Of a stretch of 64,000 nt of DNA, positions 29,078 to 38,087 are shown in pieces; the first letter of the stretch is position 1, and every line of letters starts with the position of its first letter. A program made the position numbers and the translations under genes. This stretch comes from Janthinobacterium sp. CG3 (GTDB lineage: Bacteria; Pseudomonadota; Gammaproteobacteria; Burkholderiales; Burkholderiaceae_D): positions 480,445 through 544,444 of the forward strand of contig NZ_KB467824.1 of the NCBI RefSeq assembly GCF_000344615.1. Reading direction: 5' to 3'. Below the pieces are notes generated by a model. It was not told the DNA's origin. It saw only the letters and a program-made list of their open reading frames with translations, and made no database searches.

Positions 29078-30442
29078 GTGACCAGTTTCCCCACTCCGCG
29101 CGAGCTGATGCCGCCTGATAGCTGCGGCGAAGGCCCCGCCATGGCGCCGGCCCGCGCCGCCGAATGGGAGCTGGCGCTGGCCATCGATGGCAGTGGCACC
29201 GGCGTCTGGGACCGCAACGTGCAAACCGGCCAGATGAGCTACTCCAGCGCCTGGATGCGCATGCTCGGCTACGCCGACGTCGACGCCACCAACCACATCG
29301 ACGACAGCTACACCCGCGTGCACCCGGACGACCTGGCCATGGTGCAGGCGCGCATCGCCGAGCATTTCGACGGCCGCAGCGCGATGTACGAGGCGCAGCA
29401 CCGTATCCGCTGCCAGGACGGCGGCTACAAATGGGTGGTCAGCCGCGGCAAGGTGGTCAGCCGCGACGCCGACGGGCTGGCGCTGCGCATGACCGGCATC
29501 ACCTACGACATCTCGACCCAGATGGCGCTGGCCGAGCAGTTGCGCCACAGCGCCGAGCTGCTCACCAACCTGACCGACGACATGCCCGGCATGGTCTACC
29601 AGTACCTCGAACGCAGCGACGGCAGCGCCTGTTTCCCGCACGCCAGCGCGGGCATCCACGCCATCTACGAGCTGCGCCCCGAGCAGGTGCGCGACAGCGC
29701 CGCCGGCGTCGACGCGCTGATCCACCCGGACGATCTGGGACGCTACCGCGCCGCGCTGGCCGCCTCGGCGGCGGCGCTGGGCCGTTGGCAGTGCGAATAC
29801 CGCGTGGTGCTGGCGGGGCAGGGCTTGCGCTGGCGCCAGGGCGACGCCCAGCCGCGCCGCTGCCCCGACGGCGGCACGCTGTGGCACGGCTTCATCAGCG
29901 ACATCACCGACCGCAAGGCCATCGAGCGGCAGTTGCAGGAGCTGGCGACGATGGACTACCTGACCGGGCTGCCGAACCGGCGCCACTTCATGTTGCGGAT
30001 GGAGGAGCAATTGGCGCGGCTCGGGCGCGGCAGCGAGACCTGCGCCGCCGTGCTGATGATCGACCTCGACCACTTCAAGGACGTCAACGACCAGTACGGC
30101 CACGCCACCGGCGACCTGGTGCTCAAGCACTTCGCCGACGTGCTGCGGCTGGCGCTGCGCAAGGTCGACGCGGTCGGGCGCATCGGCGGCGAGGAATTCA
30201 CCGTCATCCTGCCGGGCGCCAGCACGCTGGACGCGCAGGCGTTCGGGCTGCGCCTGCAGGCGCGCCTGTTGCGCAGCCCGCTGGTCGACGGCGCGCGCCG
30301 CATCGCCGTCCAGGTCAGCATCGGCCTGGCGGCGATGCGCGCCGGCGAGGGCGGCGTCGACGCCGCGCTGGTGCGCGCCGACGCGGCGCTGTACCGCGCC
30401 AAGGAGCGCGGCCGCAACCGCGTCGAGATCGCACCGGACTAG
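29078..30442 (+). CDS. PAS-PAS-GGDEF diguanylate cyclase
   Basis: 454-residue cytoplasmic sensor and probable c-di-GMP synthase: two PAS domains (about 30-160 and 165-285; both end in ITYDIS / FISDITDRK linkers), then a GGDEF domain with an intact GGEEF signature, MIDLDHFK metal motif, and an RKVD inhibitory site five residues before GGEEF. No membrane segment. The start is GTG 29078, with GGAGG five bases upstream. The PAS ligands are unknown. It lies inside the selenium/ergothioneine region, but nothing links it functionally. Confidence 0.92.
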   Translation: MTSFPTPRELMPPDSCGEGPAMAPARAAEWELALAIDGSGTGVWDRNVQTGQMSYSSAWMRMLGYADVDATNHIDDSYTRVHPDDLAMVQARIAEHFDGRSAMYEAQHRIRCQDGGYKWVVSRGKVVSRDADGLALRMTGITYDISTQMALAEQLRHSAELLTNLTDDMPGMVYQYLERSDGSACFPHASAGIHAIYELRPEQVRDSAAGVDALIHPDDLGRYRAALAASAAALGRWQCEYRVVLAGQGLRWRQGDAQPRRCPDGGTLWHGFISDITDRKAIERQLQELATMDYLTGLPNRRHFMLRMEEQLARLGRGSETCAAVLMIDLDHFKDVNDQYGHATGDLVLKHFADVLRLALRKVDAVGRIGGEEFTVILPGASTLDAQAFGLRLQARLLRSPLVDGARRIAVQVSIGLAAMRAGEGGVDAALVRADAALYRAKERGRNRVEIAPD

Positions 30443-30493
30443 GCGGCGCCGGCGATTACGGGAGGGAGCGGCGCCGGCGGCCCGGCGCGGCTG

Positions 30494-32191
30494 TTACGCC
30501 TCGACCGGCGCGGCCGGAGCGGCCGCCGTGTCGTTGATTTTCAACTGGCGGTTGACCGCGCTCAGCACCGCCTTGAACGAGGCCGTGACGATGTTGCTGT
30601 CGATGGCCGCGCCGAACAGCGTCGGGCCGTTGTCCAGGCGCAGTTCGACGTAGCAGGCCGCCTGCGCGTTGGCGCCGGAACCGATCGCGTGCTCGTGGTA
30701 GTCCATCAGCTTGATGTCGAGGCCGAGCGCGTTGACGAAGGCGTCGATCGGGCCGTTGCCGCCGCCCTGCAGTGCCAGCGTCGACTGGCGGTGCGCCAGC
30801 GTGATATCGATCTGCACCGACTCGTCGGCGCTGCTGTCCTCGACCATCCGGTGCGCGCCGTAGGCGTACGGGGAGGTTTGCTCGAAGTACTCGCGGCTGA
30901 AAATCTCGTGGATGTCGGCGGCGGCGATCTCGCGGCCGGTGGCGTCGGCCACCGCCTGTACCGCGCGGCTGAACTCGATCTGCAGGCGGCGCGGCAACAC
31001 CAGGCCGAATTCCTGCTCAAGCAAGTACGCCATGCCGCCCTTGCCGGACTGGCTGTTGACGCGGATCACGGCGTCGTAGCTGCGGCCCATGTCGGCCGGG
31101 TCGATCGGCAAATACGGCACTTCCCACAGCGCGCCCGGCTTCTGCTGGGCGAAGCCCTTCTTGATCGCGTCCTGGTGCGAACCGGAGAAGGCGGTGAAAA
31201 CCAAATCGCCGGCGTACGGGTGGCGCGGATGCACCGGCAGCTGGTTGCACTCCTCGACGCACTTGCGCACCGTGTCGATGTCGGAGAAGTCCAGGCCGGG
31301 GTGGACGCCCTGGGTGTACAGGTTCATCGCCAGCGTGACCAGGTCGACGTTGCCGGTGCGCTCGCCGTTGCCGAACAGGCAGCCCTCGACGCGCTCGGCG
31401 CCGGCCATCACGGCCAATTCGGCCGAGGCGACGGCGGTGCCGCGGTCGTTGTGCGGATGCACGCTGATGATGATCGCATCGCGGCGCGCCAACTTGCGCG
31501 ACATCCACTCGATCTGGTCGGCGTAGACGTTGGGCGTGCTGCACTCGACGGTCGACGGCAGGTTGATGATCATCTTGTTGTGCGGGGTCGGCTTCCAGAT
31601 CGCGCTGACGGCGTCGCAGATGTGCTTGGAAAAGTCCAGTTCCGTCGTCGAGAACGACTCCGGCGTGTACTCGAAGCCCCATTCGGTTTCCGGATGCTGG
31701 CTGACGAGCTGCTTGACCAGCGTCGTGCCGGTGGTGGCGATCTGCGTGATCTCTTCGCGCGACATGCCGAACACCACCTTGCGAAACACCGGCGCCACCG
31801 AGTTGTACAGGTGGACGATGGCGCGCTTGGCGCCGGCGGCCGAGGCCACCGTGCGGCGGATCAACTCGTCGCGCGACTGGGTCAGCACGATGATGGTGAC
31901 GTCGTCGGGGATGCGGTTTTCGTCGACCAGCTTGCGCACGAAATCGAAATCGGTTTGCGAGGCGGACGGGAAGCCGACCTCGATCTCCTTCAGGCCGACG
32001 GCCACCAGCATCTCGAAGAAGCGCAGCTTTTTCTCGGCGCTCATCGGCTCGATCAAGGCCTGGTTGCCGTCGCGCAAATCGGTGCTCATCCAGATGGGCG
32101 GCTTGGTGATGGCGTTGTCTGGCCATTGGCGGTCGGTCAATTTGACTTGTGGGAAAGCGCGATACTTCGACGCTGGATTTTGCAACATCAT
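30494..32191 (-). CDS. leuA: 2-isopropylmalate synthase (type 2 LeuA)
   Basis: 565-residue enzyme for the first committed step of leucine synthesis, condensing acetyl-CoA with 2-oxoisovalerate. Motifs: [15 protein letters not shown] near residue 36 (substrate/metal Asp), [14 protein letters not shown] near 245, and the [10 protein letters not shown] region. The C-terminal LeuA dimer/regulatory domain (about 430-560) is present, so leucine feedback is expected. ATG 32191 has AGGAG six bases upstream. A leader peptide rich in leucine codons precedes it. Confidence 0.95.
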   Translation of the reverse strand: MMLQNPASKYRAFPQVKLTDRQWPDNAITKPPIWMSTDLRDGNQALIEPMSAEKKLRFFEMLVAVGLKEIEVGFPSASQTDFDFVRKLVDENRIPDDVTIIVLTQSRDELIRRTVASAAGAKRAIVHLYNSVAPVFRKVVFGMSREEITQIATTGTTLVKQLVSQHPETEWGFEYTPESFSTTELDFSKHICDAVSAIWKPTPHNKMIINLPSTVECSTPNVYADQIEWMSRKLARRDAIIISVHPHNDRGTAVASAELAVMAGAERVEGCLFGNGERTGNVDLVTLAMNLYTQGVHPGLDFSDIDTVRKCVEECNQLPVHPRHPYAGDLVFTAFSGSHQDAIKKGFAQQKPGALWEVPYLPIDPADMGRSYDAVIRVNSQSGKGGMAYLLEQEFGLVLPRRLQIEFSRAVQAVADATGREIAAADIHEIFSREYFEQTSPYAYGAHRMVEDSSADESVQIDITLAHRQSTLALQGGGNGPIDAFVNALGLDIKLMDYHEHAIGSGANAQAACYVELRLDNGPTLFGAAIDSNIVTASFKAVLSAVNRQLKINDTAAAPAAPVEA

Positions 32192-32267
32192 GGGGAACTC
32201 CTGGATAACAAGTGGAAAGCGGGACGAAACTCGACGGTGGCGCGGGTTACCGGGCGGCCACGCAACA

Positions 32268-32378
32268 CTAGGCCAGGCAACCGATCGGTAGGGCTAGCGA
32301 TAGGGCGGCGGGCGCGCGGACGGCGGCGGCGAACGAGTCGCGGAGGCAAAACAATGCGTGTGGGGCGGAGAACAACAT
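32268..32378 (-). CDS. leuA leader peptide (attenuator)
   Basis: A 36-codon open frame upstream of leuA, too short for routine gene calling. AGGAAGG lies eight bases before its ATG. Eight of its 36 codons are Leu, including three rare CTA codons in the pattern CTA-TCG-CTA-GCC-CTA near the end. This resembles leu-operon leader peptides, where slow reading of Leu codons controls downstream expression. I see no clear U-tract terminator between it and leuA, so the control mechanism is open. Confidence 0.65.
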   Translation of the reverse strand: MLFSAPHALFCLRDSFAAAVRAPAALSLALPIGCLA

Positions 32379-32460
32379 CTGAGCAACCTTCCTGGGGTTT
32401 GAAACGCGCCGGCGTGGCCGGGCGAAGCAGTGCGGCAAGCGAATTAGGCGCTTGCTAGTA

Positions 32461-32477
32461 GTCGCTTAGCTAGCGAC
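32461..32477. other. Hairpin in the leuA leader region
   Basis: Perfect six-base stem GTCGCT / AGCGAC with a five-base loop, in the transcribed region between the leuA promoter and the leader peptide. Role unknown. Confidence 0.4.
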
Positions 32478-32518
32478 AGCAGGGAAGGGGAGAGATGTGT
32501 AAGGGAAGACATGGCCCC

Positions 32519-32548
32519 AATGTAAAGGATGGCGGCGCCGGCTGTCAA
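32519..32548 (-). promoter_or_regulatory. Putative leuA promoter
   Basis: On the minus strand a consensus TTGACA (32543-32548) is followed after 17-18 bases by TTACAT/TACATT (32519-32525). It directs transcription through the leader peptide into leuA, starting just after the selD-type gene. Confidence 0.65.
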
Positions 32549-32609
32549 GCAAATGCCGCGAAAAACTGCGGCGCGGCGTTGTTTGCCGGCGTCCGCCCGA
32601 CGCCGCCGC

Positions 32610-33668
32610 TTAGGCGGCGACTTGGACGCGCGCCGCGCCCGGCACCATTTCGCCGATGACGGCCGCCGCTTCGAAGCCTTCGCGCGCGAACAGCGCCAGC
32701 ACCTCGTCGACGCTGGCGCGGTCGCACGAGACCAGCAGGCCGCCCGAGGTTTGCGGGTCGGTCAGCAGCGTGTGCTGGGCCGGGCTGATGCTCGGCGACA
32801 GTTTGACGTCCTTGCCGTAGGCGTCCCAGTTGCGCCCCGAGGCGCCGGTGAAGTAGCCGTCCTGCGCCAGTTGTTCGACGCCCGGCAGCAGCGGGATTTG
32901 CGCCATGCTCAGCTGCGCCGTCAGTTGCGAGCCGCGCGCCAGTTCCAGCAGGTGGCCCAGCAGGCCGAAGCCGGTGACGTCGGTGAGCGCGTGCACGCCG
33001 GCCATCTCGGCGAGGGCCTTGCCCGGCTTGTTCAGCTTGGTGGTGTTGGCGATCATCGCCGCGTAGCCGTCCGGCCCCAGCGCGTCCTTCTTCAGCGCCG
33101 CCGACAGCACGCCCACGCCCAGCGGCTTGCCGAGGATAAGCACGTCGCCGGCCCTGGCGTCGGCGTTGCGCTTGACCTTGGACGGATGCACCAGGCCCAG
33201 CACCACCAGGCCGTAGATCGGCTCGACCGAGTCGATGGTGTGGCCGCCGGCGATCGGGATGCCGGCTTCGGCGCAGATCGCCTCGCCGCCCTTGATGATC
33301 AGGCCGATGGTTTCCAGCGGCAGTTTGTTGATCGGCATGCCCACCAGGGCCAGCGCCATGATCGGCGTGCCGCCCATCGCGTAGACGTCGGAGATGGCGT
33401 TGGTGGCGGCGATGCGGCCGAAGTCGAACGGGTCGTCAACGATCGGCATGAAGAAGTCGGTGGTGGCGATCAGCGCCTGTTCGTCGTTGAGCTTGTAGAC
33501 GGCGGCGTCGTCGGCGGTCTCGATGCCGACCATCAGCTCCTTGGGCACCGGGAAGCCGCTGGAGTTTTTCAGGATCTCGGCCAGCACGCCCGGCGCGATT
33601 TTGCAGCCGCAGCCGCCGCCGTGCGAAAACGAGGTGAGTTTGATGGGGTGTTGTTCGCTTGTGCTCAT
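32610..33668 (-). CDS. senC: Selenophosphate synthetase (SelD-type; SenC of the selenoneine cluster)
   Basis: 352-residue ATP-dependent selenophosphate synthase (selenide + ATP to selenophosphate). The catalytic loop is HGGGCGCKI with Cys20 and Lys23 aligned to the active Cys17/Lys20 pair of E. coli SelD; it is Cys, not selenocysteine. The glycine-rich ATP-binding segments and the DVTGFGLLGHLLE motif are intact. Its ATG overlaps the stop of the glycosyltransferase by ATGA, the SenB-SenC arrangement known from selenoneine clusters. It could also serve Sec-tRNA or selenouridine synthesis; selA/selB are not in this window. Confidence 0.9.
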   Translation of the reverse strand: MSTSEQHPIKLTSFSHGGGCGCKIAPGVLAEILKNSSGFPVPKELMVGIETADDAAVYKLNDEQALIATTDFFMPIVDDPFDFGRIAATNAISDVYAMGGTPIMALALVGMPINKLPLETIGLIIKGGEAICAEAGIPIAGGHTIDSVEPIYGLVVLGLVHPSKVKRNADARAGDVLILGKPLGVGVLSAALKKDALGPDGYAAMIANTTKLNKPGKALAEMAGVHALTDVTGFGLLGHLLELARGSQLTAQLSMAQIPLLPGVEQLAQDGYFTGASGRNWDAYGKDVKLSPSISPAQHTLLTDPQTSGGLLVSCDRASVDEVLALFAREGFEAAAVIGEMVPGAARVQVAA

Positions 33669-34696
33669 AGGTCTTCCATGTTCTGTGCGTGGGGACGCGG
33701 GATGCCGGATGGCGCCTGCCCGGCGCCCCGAAGTAGGAGATTATCCACTAACTGCAGCAAGGCCGCGCGCTCGGCCGCCGGCGCGAACAGCGGCGCGCGC
33801 GCGGCGCACTGCGCTTGCAGGCGCGCGTGGAAGGCCGGCTCGGCGGCGCAGCGCTCGATCAGCCCGGCCAGCGCGGCGGCGTCGCCGGCCGGGAAGTAGC
33901 CGGCGTAGTCGTCGCCGAGCATGCCGCGGTTGCCGCTGACGTCGCTGGCCAGCACCGCCACGCCGCTGCGGACGGCTTCGATGATGACGTTGGCGCCGCC
34001 TTCCATGTGCGAACTCAAGGCCATCAACTGGCAGCGCTTGAGGCGCTGCCGCGTGGCCGCGTGCTGCATCGGCCCGAGCCAGCGGTAGCGCGGCGTCGCC
34101 GCCGCGGTGGCGGCGGCCAGCCGGCCCAGCGCCGGATCGAGCGCGGCGCCGATGTGCAGCAGGCGCACGCCGGCGCGGCGCACCAGCGCGGCGGCGCGCA
34201 TGAAGGTGGCCGGGTCTTTTTCGGCGCGCAGGTGGCCGACCATGCAGACGTCGAAATGGCGCCGGCGGCCGGCGGCCGGCCGCAACTGTGGCGCCGATTG
34301 GTAGATCACGCTGGCCTTGGCGCGCAGCGCCGGCGCCAGTTCGGCCAGGCCGGCCGGCTGCAGCAGCGCCAGCGCGCCGGCCAGCCGCAGCGATTGCCGC
34401 GCCGCCGGATCGCCGCGTATGTCACGATACAAGTCGGTGCCGGTTAGCAGCAGCAGCGTGGGGCGGGCCGGACAGGCGGCGCGAAACGCCGCCAGCGACG
34501 CCGCCGAGCGGCGCGCGTGCAGCGCGATCAGCAGGTCCGGCGGCCGGGCCGATCCGTCCGGCGCCGGCCACTGCTGCGCCAGCGTGACGCGGTAGCGCGT
34601 GCGCAAAAAGCGCGCCCAGCGGCTGGCGGTGTGCCAATTGCCGTTGTTGGCGGCGGCCAGGGCGGGGCTGACAATCCAGATGTGCGGTGCGGTCAA
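33665..34696 (-). CDS. senB: Selenosugar synthase SenB (glycosyltransferase)
   Basis: 343-residue GT-B-type glycosyltransferase. The C-terminal half has the nucleotide-sugar site (LSSHMEGGANVIIEAVRSGVAVLAS region, residues about 225-250). It matches the family shown in selenoneine clusters to join selenophosphate with UDP-N-acetylglucosamine, giving a selenosugar. The call rests on three things seen together: sequence type, ATGA coupling to the selD-type gene, and divergent senA 36 bases away. The start codon is TTG (34696), with AGG about 11 bases upstream. Alone it would be only a generic glycosyltransferase. Confidence 0.88.
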   Translation of the reverse strand: MTAPHIWIVSPALAAANNGNWHTASRWARFLRTRYRVTLAQQWPAPDGSARPPDLLIALHARRSAASLAAFRAACPARPTLLLLTGTDLYRDIRGDPAARQSLRLAGALALLQPAGLAELAPALRAKASVIYQSAPQLRPAAGRRRHFDVCMVGHLRAEKDPATFMRAAALVRRAGVRLLHIGAALDPALGRLAAATAAATPRYRWLGPMQHAATRQRLKRCQLMALSSHMEGGANVIIEAVRSGVAVLASDVSGNRGMLGDDYAGYFPAGDAAALAGLIERCAAEPAFHARLQAQCAARAPLFAPAAERAALLQLVDNLLLRGAGQAPSGIPRPHAQNMEDL

Positions 34697-34698
34697 GG

Positions 34699-34726
34699 TT
34701 GCTTACCTATCAAAAATCGTTACAAT
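34699..34726 (+). promoter_or_regulatory. Putative senA promoter, possibly leaderless
   Basis: TTGCTT (34699-34704), 16 bases, TACAAT (34721-34726). The -10 ends six bases before the senA ATG, so the transcript would begin at or next to the start codon. No Shine-Dalgarno is visible there, which fits leaderless translation. Confidence 0.45.
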
Positions 34727-34732
34727 CGTCCT

Positions 34733-35929
34733 ATGACTTCACATATTGCACCGTTTACCAACGCATCACCACTACAATTGGCGGCCGCCCTGGCCCAGGC
34801 GCGCCATTATACGCTGAGCCTTTTCGACTGTTTCGCCGCCGCCGGGCTGGACGTGGCGGCGCGCGTGCCGCCGCTGCGCACCATCAATCCGCCGCTGTGG
34901 GAGCTGGGCCACATCGCCTGGTTCGCCGAGTGGTTCATCCTGCGCGAGGCCGAATCGAGCCATCCGGCCGACGCCGTCTACAACTCGCTGCTAACGCGCG
35001 GCGACGACCTGTTCGACTCGAACACGGTGCCGCACCGCAGCCGCTGGTCGCTCGACATGCCCGCCGCCGGCGCGCTGAAAACCTACTGCCGCGAGGTGCT
35101 CGACCGGGTCCTCGACAAGCTCTCGCGCGAGGCCGAGGACGACGCCGCGCTGTACCCGTACCGCCTGGCCCTGGCGCACGAGGACATGCACGGCGAAGCC
35201 CTGCTGTACACCTTGCAGACACTGGGGTTGGAGGCGCCGCCGCCGCTGGCGCCGGCCCAGCCCGTGCTGGCGGCGCCGAGCGACATCGCCTTCCCGGGCG
35301 GCACGTTGGAGCTGGGCAGCGCGGGCGCCACCGGCTTCATGTTCGACAACGAAAAATTCAGCCACCCGTGCTACGTGCCGGCGTTCAAGGTGGCGGCGTC
35401 GCTGGTGTCGAACGCCCAGTACGCCGATTTCGTCGCCGACGGCGGCTACCAGAAGCGGCAATACTGGAGCACGGCCGGCAGCGCCTGGCTGATGCGGCAG
35501 GAGCGCTCGGCGCCGCGCTACTGGCAGCGCGAGGATTTGCAGTGGCGCACCGTCAACCACGGCCGCCTGAGCACGCTGGCGGCGGCCGAGCCGGTGCGCC
35601 ACGTCAACCTGTACGAGGCGCAGGCCTACTGCGCCTGGGCCGAGCGGCGCCTGCCGACCGAGGCCGAATGGGAATACGCGGCGCTGTCCGGCCACGCCGG
35701 CTTCCGCTGGGGCCATTTGTGGGAATGGACCGCGACGCCGTTCGCGCCTTACCCCGGCTTTTCCGCCGACGCCTACCGCGAATATTCGGAGCCGTGGTTT
35801 ATGACGCACCAGGTGCTGCGCGGGGCCTCGTTCGCCACGCCGCCGCGGCTGCGCTCGCCCAAGTTCCGCAACTTTTACCTGCCCGAGCGCGACGACATCT
35901 TCGCCGGATTGCGCACCTGCGCCTGGTAA
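34733..35929 (+). CDS. senA: Selenoneine synthase SenA (EgtB-like)
   Basis: 398-residue EgtB/SenA-type non-heme iron enzyme: DinB-like helical part with iron triad His60 (ELGHIAWF), His149 and His153 (HEDMH), then an FGE-type domain (RLPTEAEWEYAAL, LWEWTATPF, LRGASFATPPRLRSPKFRNFY). The family member in Variovorax forms the C-Se bond between hercynine and the selenosugar made by SenB. Identity as SenA and not a second EgtB rests on divergent linkage to senB-senC and on a separate egtB being present at 27.4 kb. ATG 34733 is the first good start; longer in-frame starts run through senB. Confidence 0.9.
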   Translation: MTSHIAPFTNASPLQLAAALAQARHYTLSLFDCFAAAGLDVAARVPPLRTINPPLWELGHIAWFAEWFILREAESSHPADAVYNSLLTRGDDLFDSNTVPHRSRWSLDMPAAGALKTYCREVLDRVLDKLSREAEDDAALYPYRLALAHEDMHGEALLYTLQTLGLEAPPPLAPAQPVLAAPSDIAFPGGTLELGSAGATGFMFDNEKFSHPCYVPAFKVAASLVSNAQYADFVADGGYQKRQYWSTAGSAWLMRQERSAPRYWQREDLQWRTVNHGRLSTLAAAEPVRHVNLYEAQAYCAWAERRLPTEAEWEYAALSGHAGFRWGHLWEWTATPFAPYPGFSADAYREYSEPWFMTHQVLRGASFATPPRLRSPKFRNFYLPERDDIFAGLRTCAW

Positions 35930-35975
35930 ATAGACCGTCGGCGGCCAGCCCCACCCCCCGATATCAAGGAAAATT

Positions 35976-37991
35976 TTGAGTATAGAAAACGCGGCGCAAT
36001 TCATCCCCAAGCGGATCAAGCCGACCGCCGAGCAGCTGGCCATCCAGACCGCGCAACAACGCGTGGTGCTGATCGACGCCAACGCCGGCGCCGCCAAGAC
36101 CACCACGCTGGCGCTGCGCCTGGCCGAGTCGCTGTACCGCGGCCGCCTGCCCGAGCGCACGCTGGCGCTGGTGTTCACCCAGGCGGCCAAGCTGGCGCTC
36201 AAGCAGCGCCTGGCCGAGATCGGCATCGCCGCGCCCATCGTCAAGCGCCTGACCATCGAAACCTTCGACGACATGGCGCGCGCCATCCTGCTCAAGCTGG
36301 AACCGCGGGCGCCGAAAAGCGTCGCCTCGTGGGAGGAGCTGCGGCCGTACGCGCTGGTGGCGCTGGACAACGTGTCGCACAATTACGCCCACCGCTATCC
36401 GCTGGAAATCAGCACGACCAACACCGCCGTGGCCCAGTTCCTCAAGCTGCAACTGCGCACCAAGGCCAGGCTCGACTTCCACGGTCCCGACTTCGAGTAC
36501 AACTCGATCGAGGACAACATCGAGATGCTCGGCATGTCGCGCACCAACTACCTGTGGATACGCGAATACGAGCGCATGCGCGGCGCCGACAGCGGCGAGA
36601 TCGAATTCCGCGCCCAGTTCGACGCCACCTACGACCTGGTGCGCCTGATGGCCGAGGACGCGCCGCTGCGCGAGCAACTGCCGCAGTTCCAGGTCATCGT
36701 CGCCGACGAATTGCACGACTTGAACGAAGCCTCGTTCCGCCTGCTGGCCATGCTGATCCGCCGCGGCAACGCCTATTTCTGCGGCGCCGGCGACAAGGAC
36801 CAGGTCATCTACACCTGGTCGGGCGCCGACCAGCGCTTCCTGCGCGAGCGCTTCGGCGAAGCATTCCCGGCGCTGCGGCGCTACCCGCTGACGCGCACCT
36901 ACCGCTACGGCCCCGAGCTGGCGCAAGCCGTCGGCGCCTTCAAGAACAAGCCGAGCGAGTCGGCGCTGGCGCGCGGCACCCAAATCGACCTGCTGACCTA
37001 CGACGCCGCCGACCCCGCCGCCTGCGCGGCGCAACTGGTGGCGGCGCTGAAGCAGTGGCACGCCGCCGGCCACGGCTACGGCACGGTGGCGGTCCTGCTG
37101 CGCGACCGCGACCAGTCGATCCGCGTCGAGACGGCGCTGTTCCAGCAGCACATCCCGTACTGCTTCGTCGAGATGCAAAGCTACCTGTGCAGCCAGGAAG
37201 TGCTGATGATGCGCGGCATGGTGGCAATCGCCCGCAAGGATTTGCACGGCGTTAAAAGCGCGCAACGCCGCGCCGAGATCCTCGAAGCGCTGATCGTCTT
37301 CGCCGAGATCCCGTTTACCCGCGCCGAGCTGCAGCAGGCCAAGGACGACGTGTCGACCTACCCGGAGTTGCTGGAAGGTTTCCTGACCAACCAGCTGGGC
37401 AAGTCCGCCAACAAGGACAAGGCGGCGCTGACGCTGGCGGCGGTCGACTACCTGCGCGAGTTGGACCCGGCCACGCCGGCCGGCGGCGCGCTGCAACACG
37501 TGTTCGACGTCATGAAACTGGACCAGACCGCGCGCCGCATCTACGTCGACCCGGACGGGGCGCGGGTGGTGGCGAAATCGATCAGCGGTTTCATCGCCGT
37601 CTGCACCGAGGCCGGCACCGACCTGGCCTCGTTCTCGCAGTGGCTGGGCGCAATGGAGGACGGCCAAGCCGACGCCAAAAGCCAGCACCAGGTCGCCATC
37701 GCCTGCATCGACCACATCAAGGGGCTGGAATACGCGCACGTCATCGTGCCCTACCTGGCGATCGACGAGTTCCCGCGCAGCAAAGCCGAACCGCGGGAGG
37801 AGGAGAACCGTTTCTACGTGGCGGTGACGCGGGCAAAGGAGCGGCTGACGCTGCTGACGCCGGAGGACCCGGCCTACCGCAGCCGCTACGTCGAGGCGAT
37901 GCGGATCGACCAGGCGATGGCCAGCGGCGGGCGCCTGCTGCGCAAAAGCCAGGTGCGCGCCGCCATCGCCGGCCAAAAACCACAAGTCTAG
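35976..37991 (+). CDS. UvrD/Rep-like superfamily 1 helicase with unusual motifs
   Basis: 671-residue SF1 helicase. Motif I is NAGAAKTTT near residues 36-44, where the Gly before the catalytic Lys41 is Ala. Motif II is ADELHDLNE near 243 in place of the usual DExQD. Motif VI (YVAVTRAKERLTLL near 613) is normal. No RecB-type nuclease or long 2B insertion is evident. The start is TTG 35976 with AAGGA five bases upstream. It follows senA by 46 bases on the same strand and may be co-transcribed with it, although a biochemical link is not obvious. Confidence 0.85.
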   Translation: MSIENAAQFIPKRIKPTAEQLAIQTAQQRVVLIDANAGAAKTTTLALRLAESLYRGRLPERTLALVFTQAAKLALKQRLAEIGIAAPIVKRLTIETFDDMARAILLKLEPRAPKSVASWEELRPYALVALDNVSHNYAHRYPLEISTTNTAVAQFLKLQLRTKARLDFHGPDFEYNSIEDNIEMLGMSRTNYLWIREYERMRGADSGEIEFRAQFDATYDLVRLMAEDAPLREQLPQFQVIVADELHDLNEASFRLLAMLIRRGNAYFCGAGDKDQVIYTWSGADQRFLRERFGEAFPALRRYPLTRTYRYGPELAQAVGAFKNKPSESALARGTQIDLLTYDAADPAACAAQLVAALKQWHAAGHGYGTVAVLLRDRDQSIRVETALFQQHIPYCFVEMQSYLCSQEVLMMRGMVAIARKDLHGVKSAQRRAEILEALIVFAEIPFTRAELQQAKDDVSTYPELLEGFLTNQLGKSANKDKAALTLAAVDYLRELDPATPAGGALQHVFDVMKLDQTARRIYVDPDGARVVAKSISGFIAVCTEAGTDLASFSQWLGAMEDGQADAKSQHQVAIACIDHIKGLEYAHVIVPYLAIDEFPRSKAEPREEENRFYVAVTRAKERLTLLTPEDPAYRSRYVEAMRIDQAMASGGRLLRKSQVRAAIAGQKPQV

Positions 37992-38010
37992 GTTAGCGCG
38001 AGCTTCGTCG

Positions 38011-38040
38011 GTCGGGTTAGCTGGAACGGCGTAACCCGAC
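38011..38040. repeat. REP-like element
   Basis: Perfect arms GTCGGGTTA and TAACCCGAC around a GC-rich loop, between the converging helicase and YkgJ genes. Best-preserved hairpin core of the family. Confidence 0.75.
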
Positions 38041-38087
38041 AACGTTGGCCCGGAGCGGCGCGTCCCGCTTCGGTCAACTTGGCCGAG

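Noticed and set aside
32192..32267. Classical rho-independent attenuator between the leader peptide and leuA
   Set aside because: A weak GTGGC/GCCAC pairing exists but no T-run follows, so no terminator is claimed.
32610..33668. Selenocysteine codon in the selD-type gene
   Set aside because: The catalytic position reads Cys and there is no in-frame TGA.
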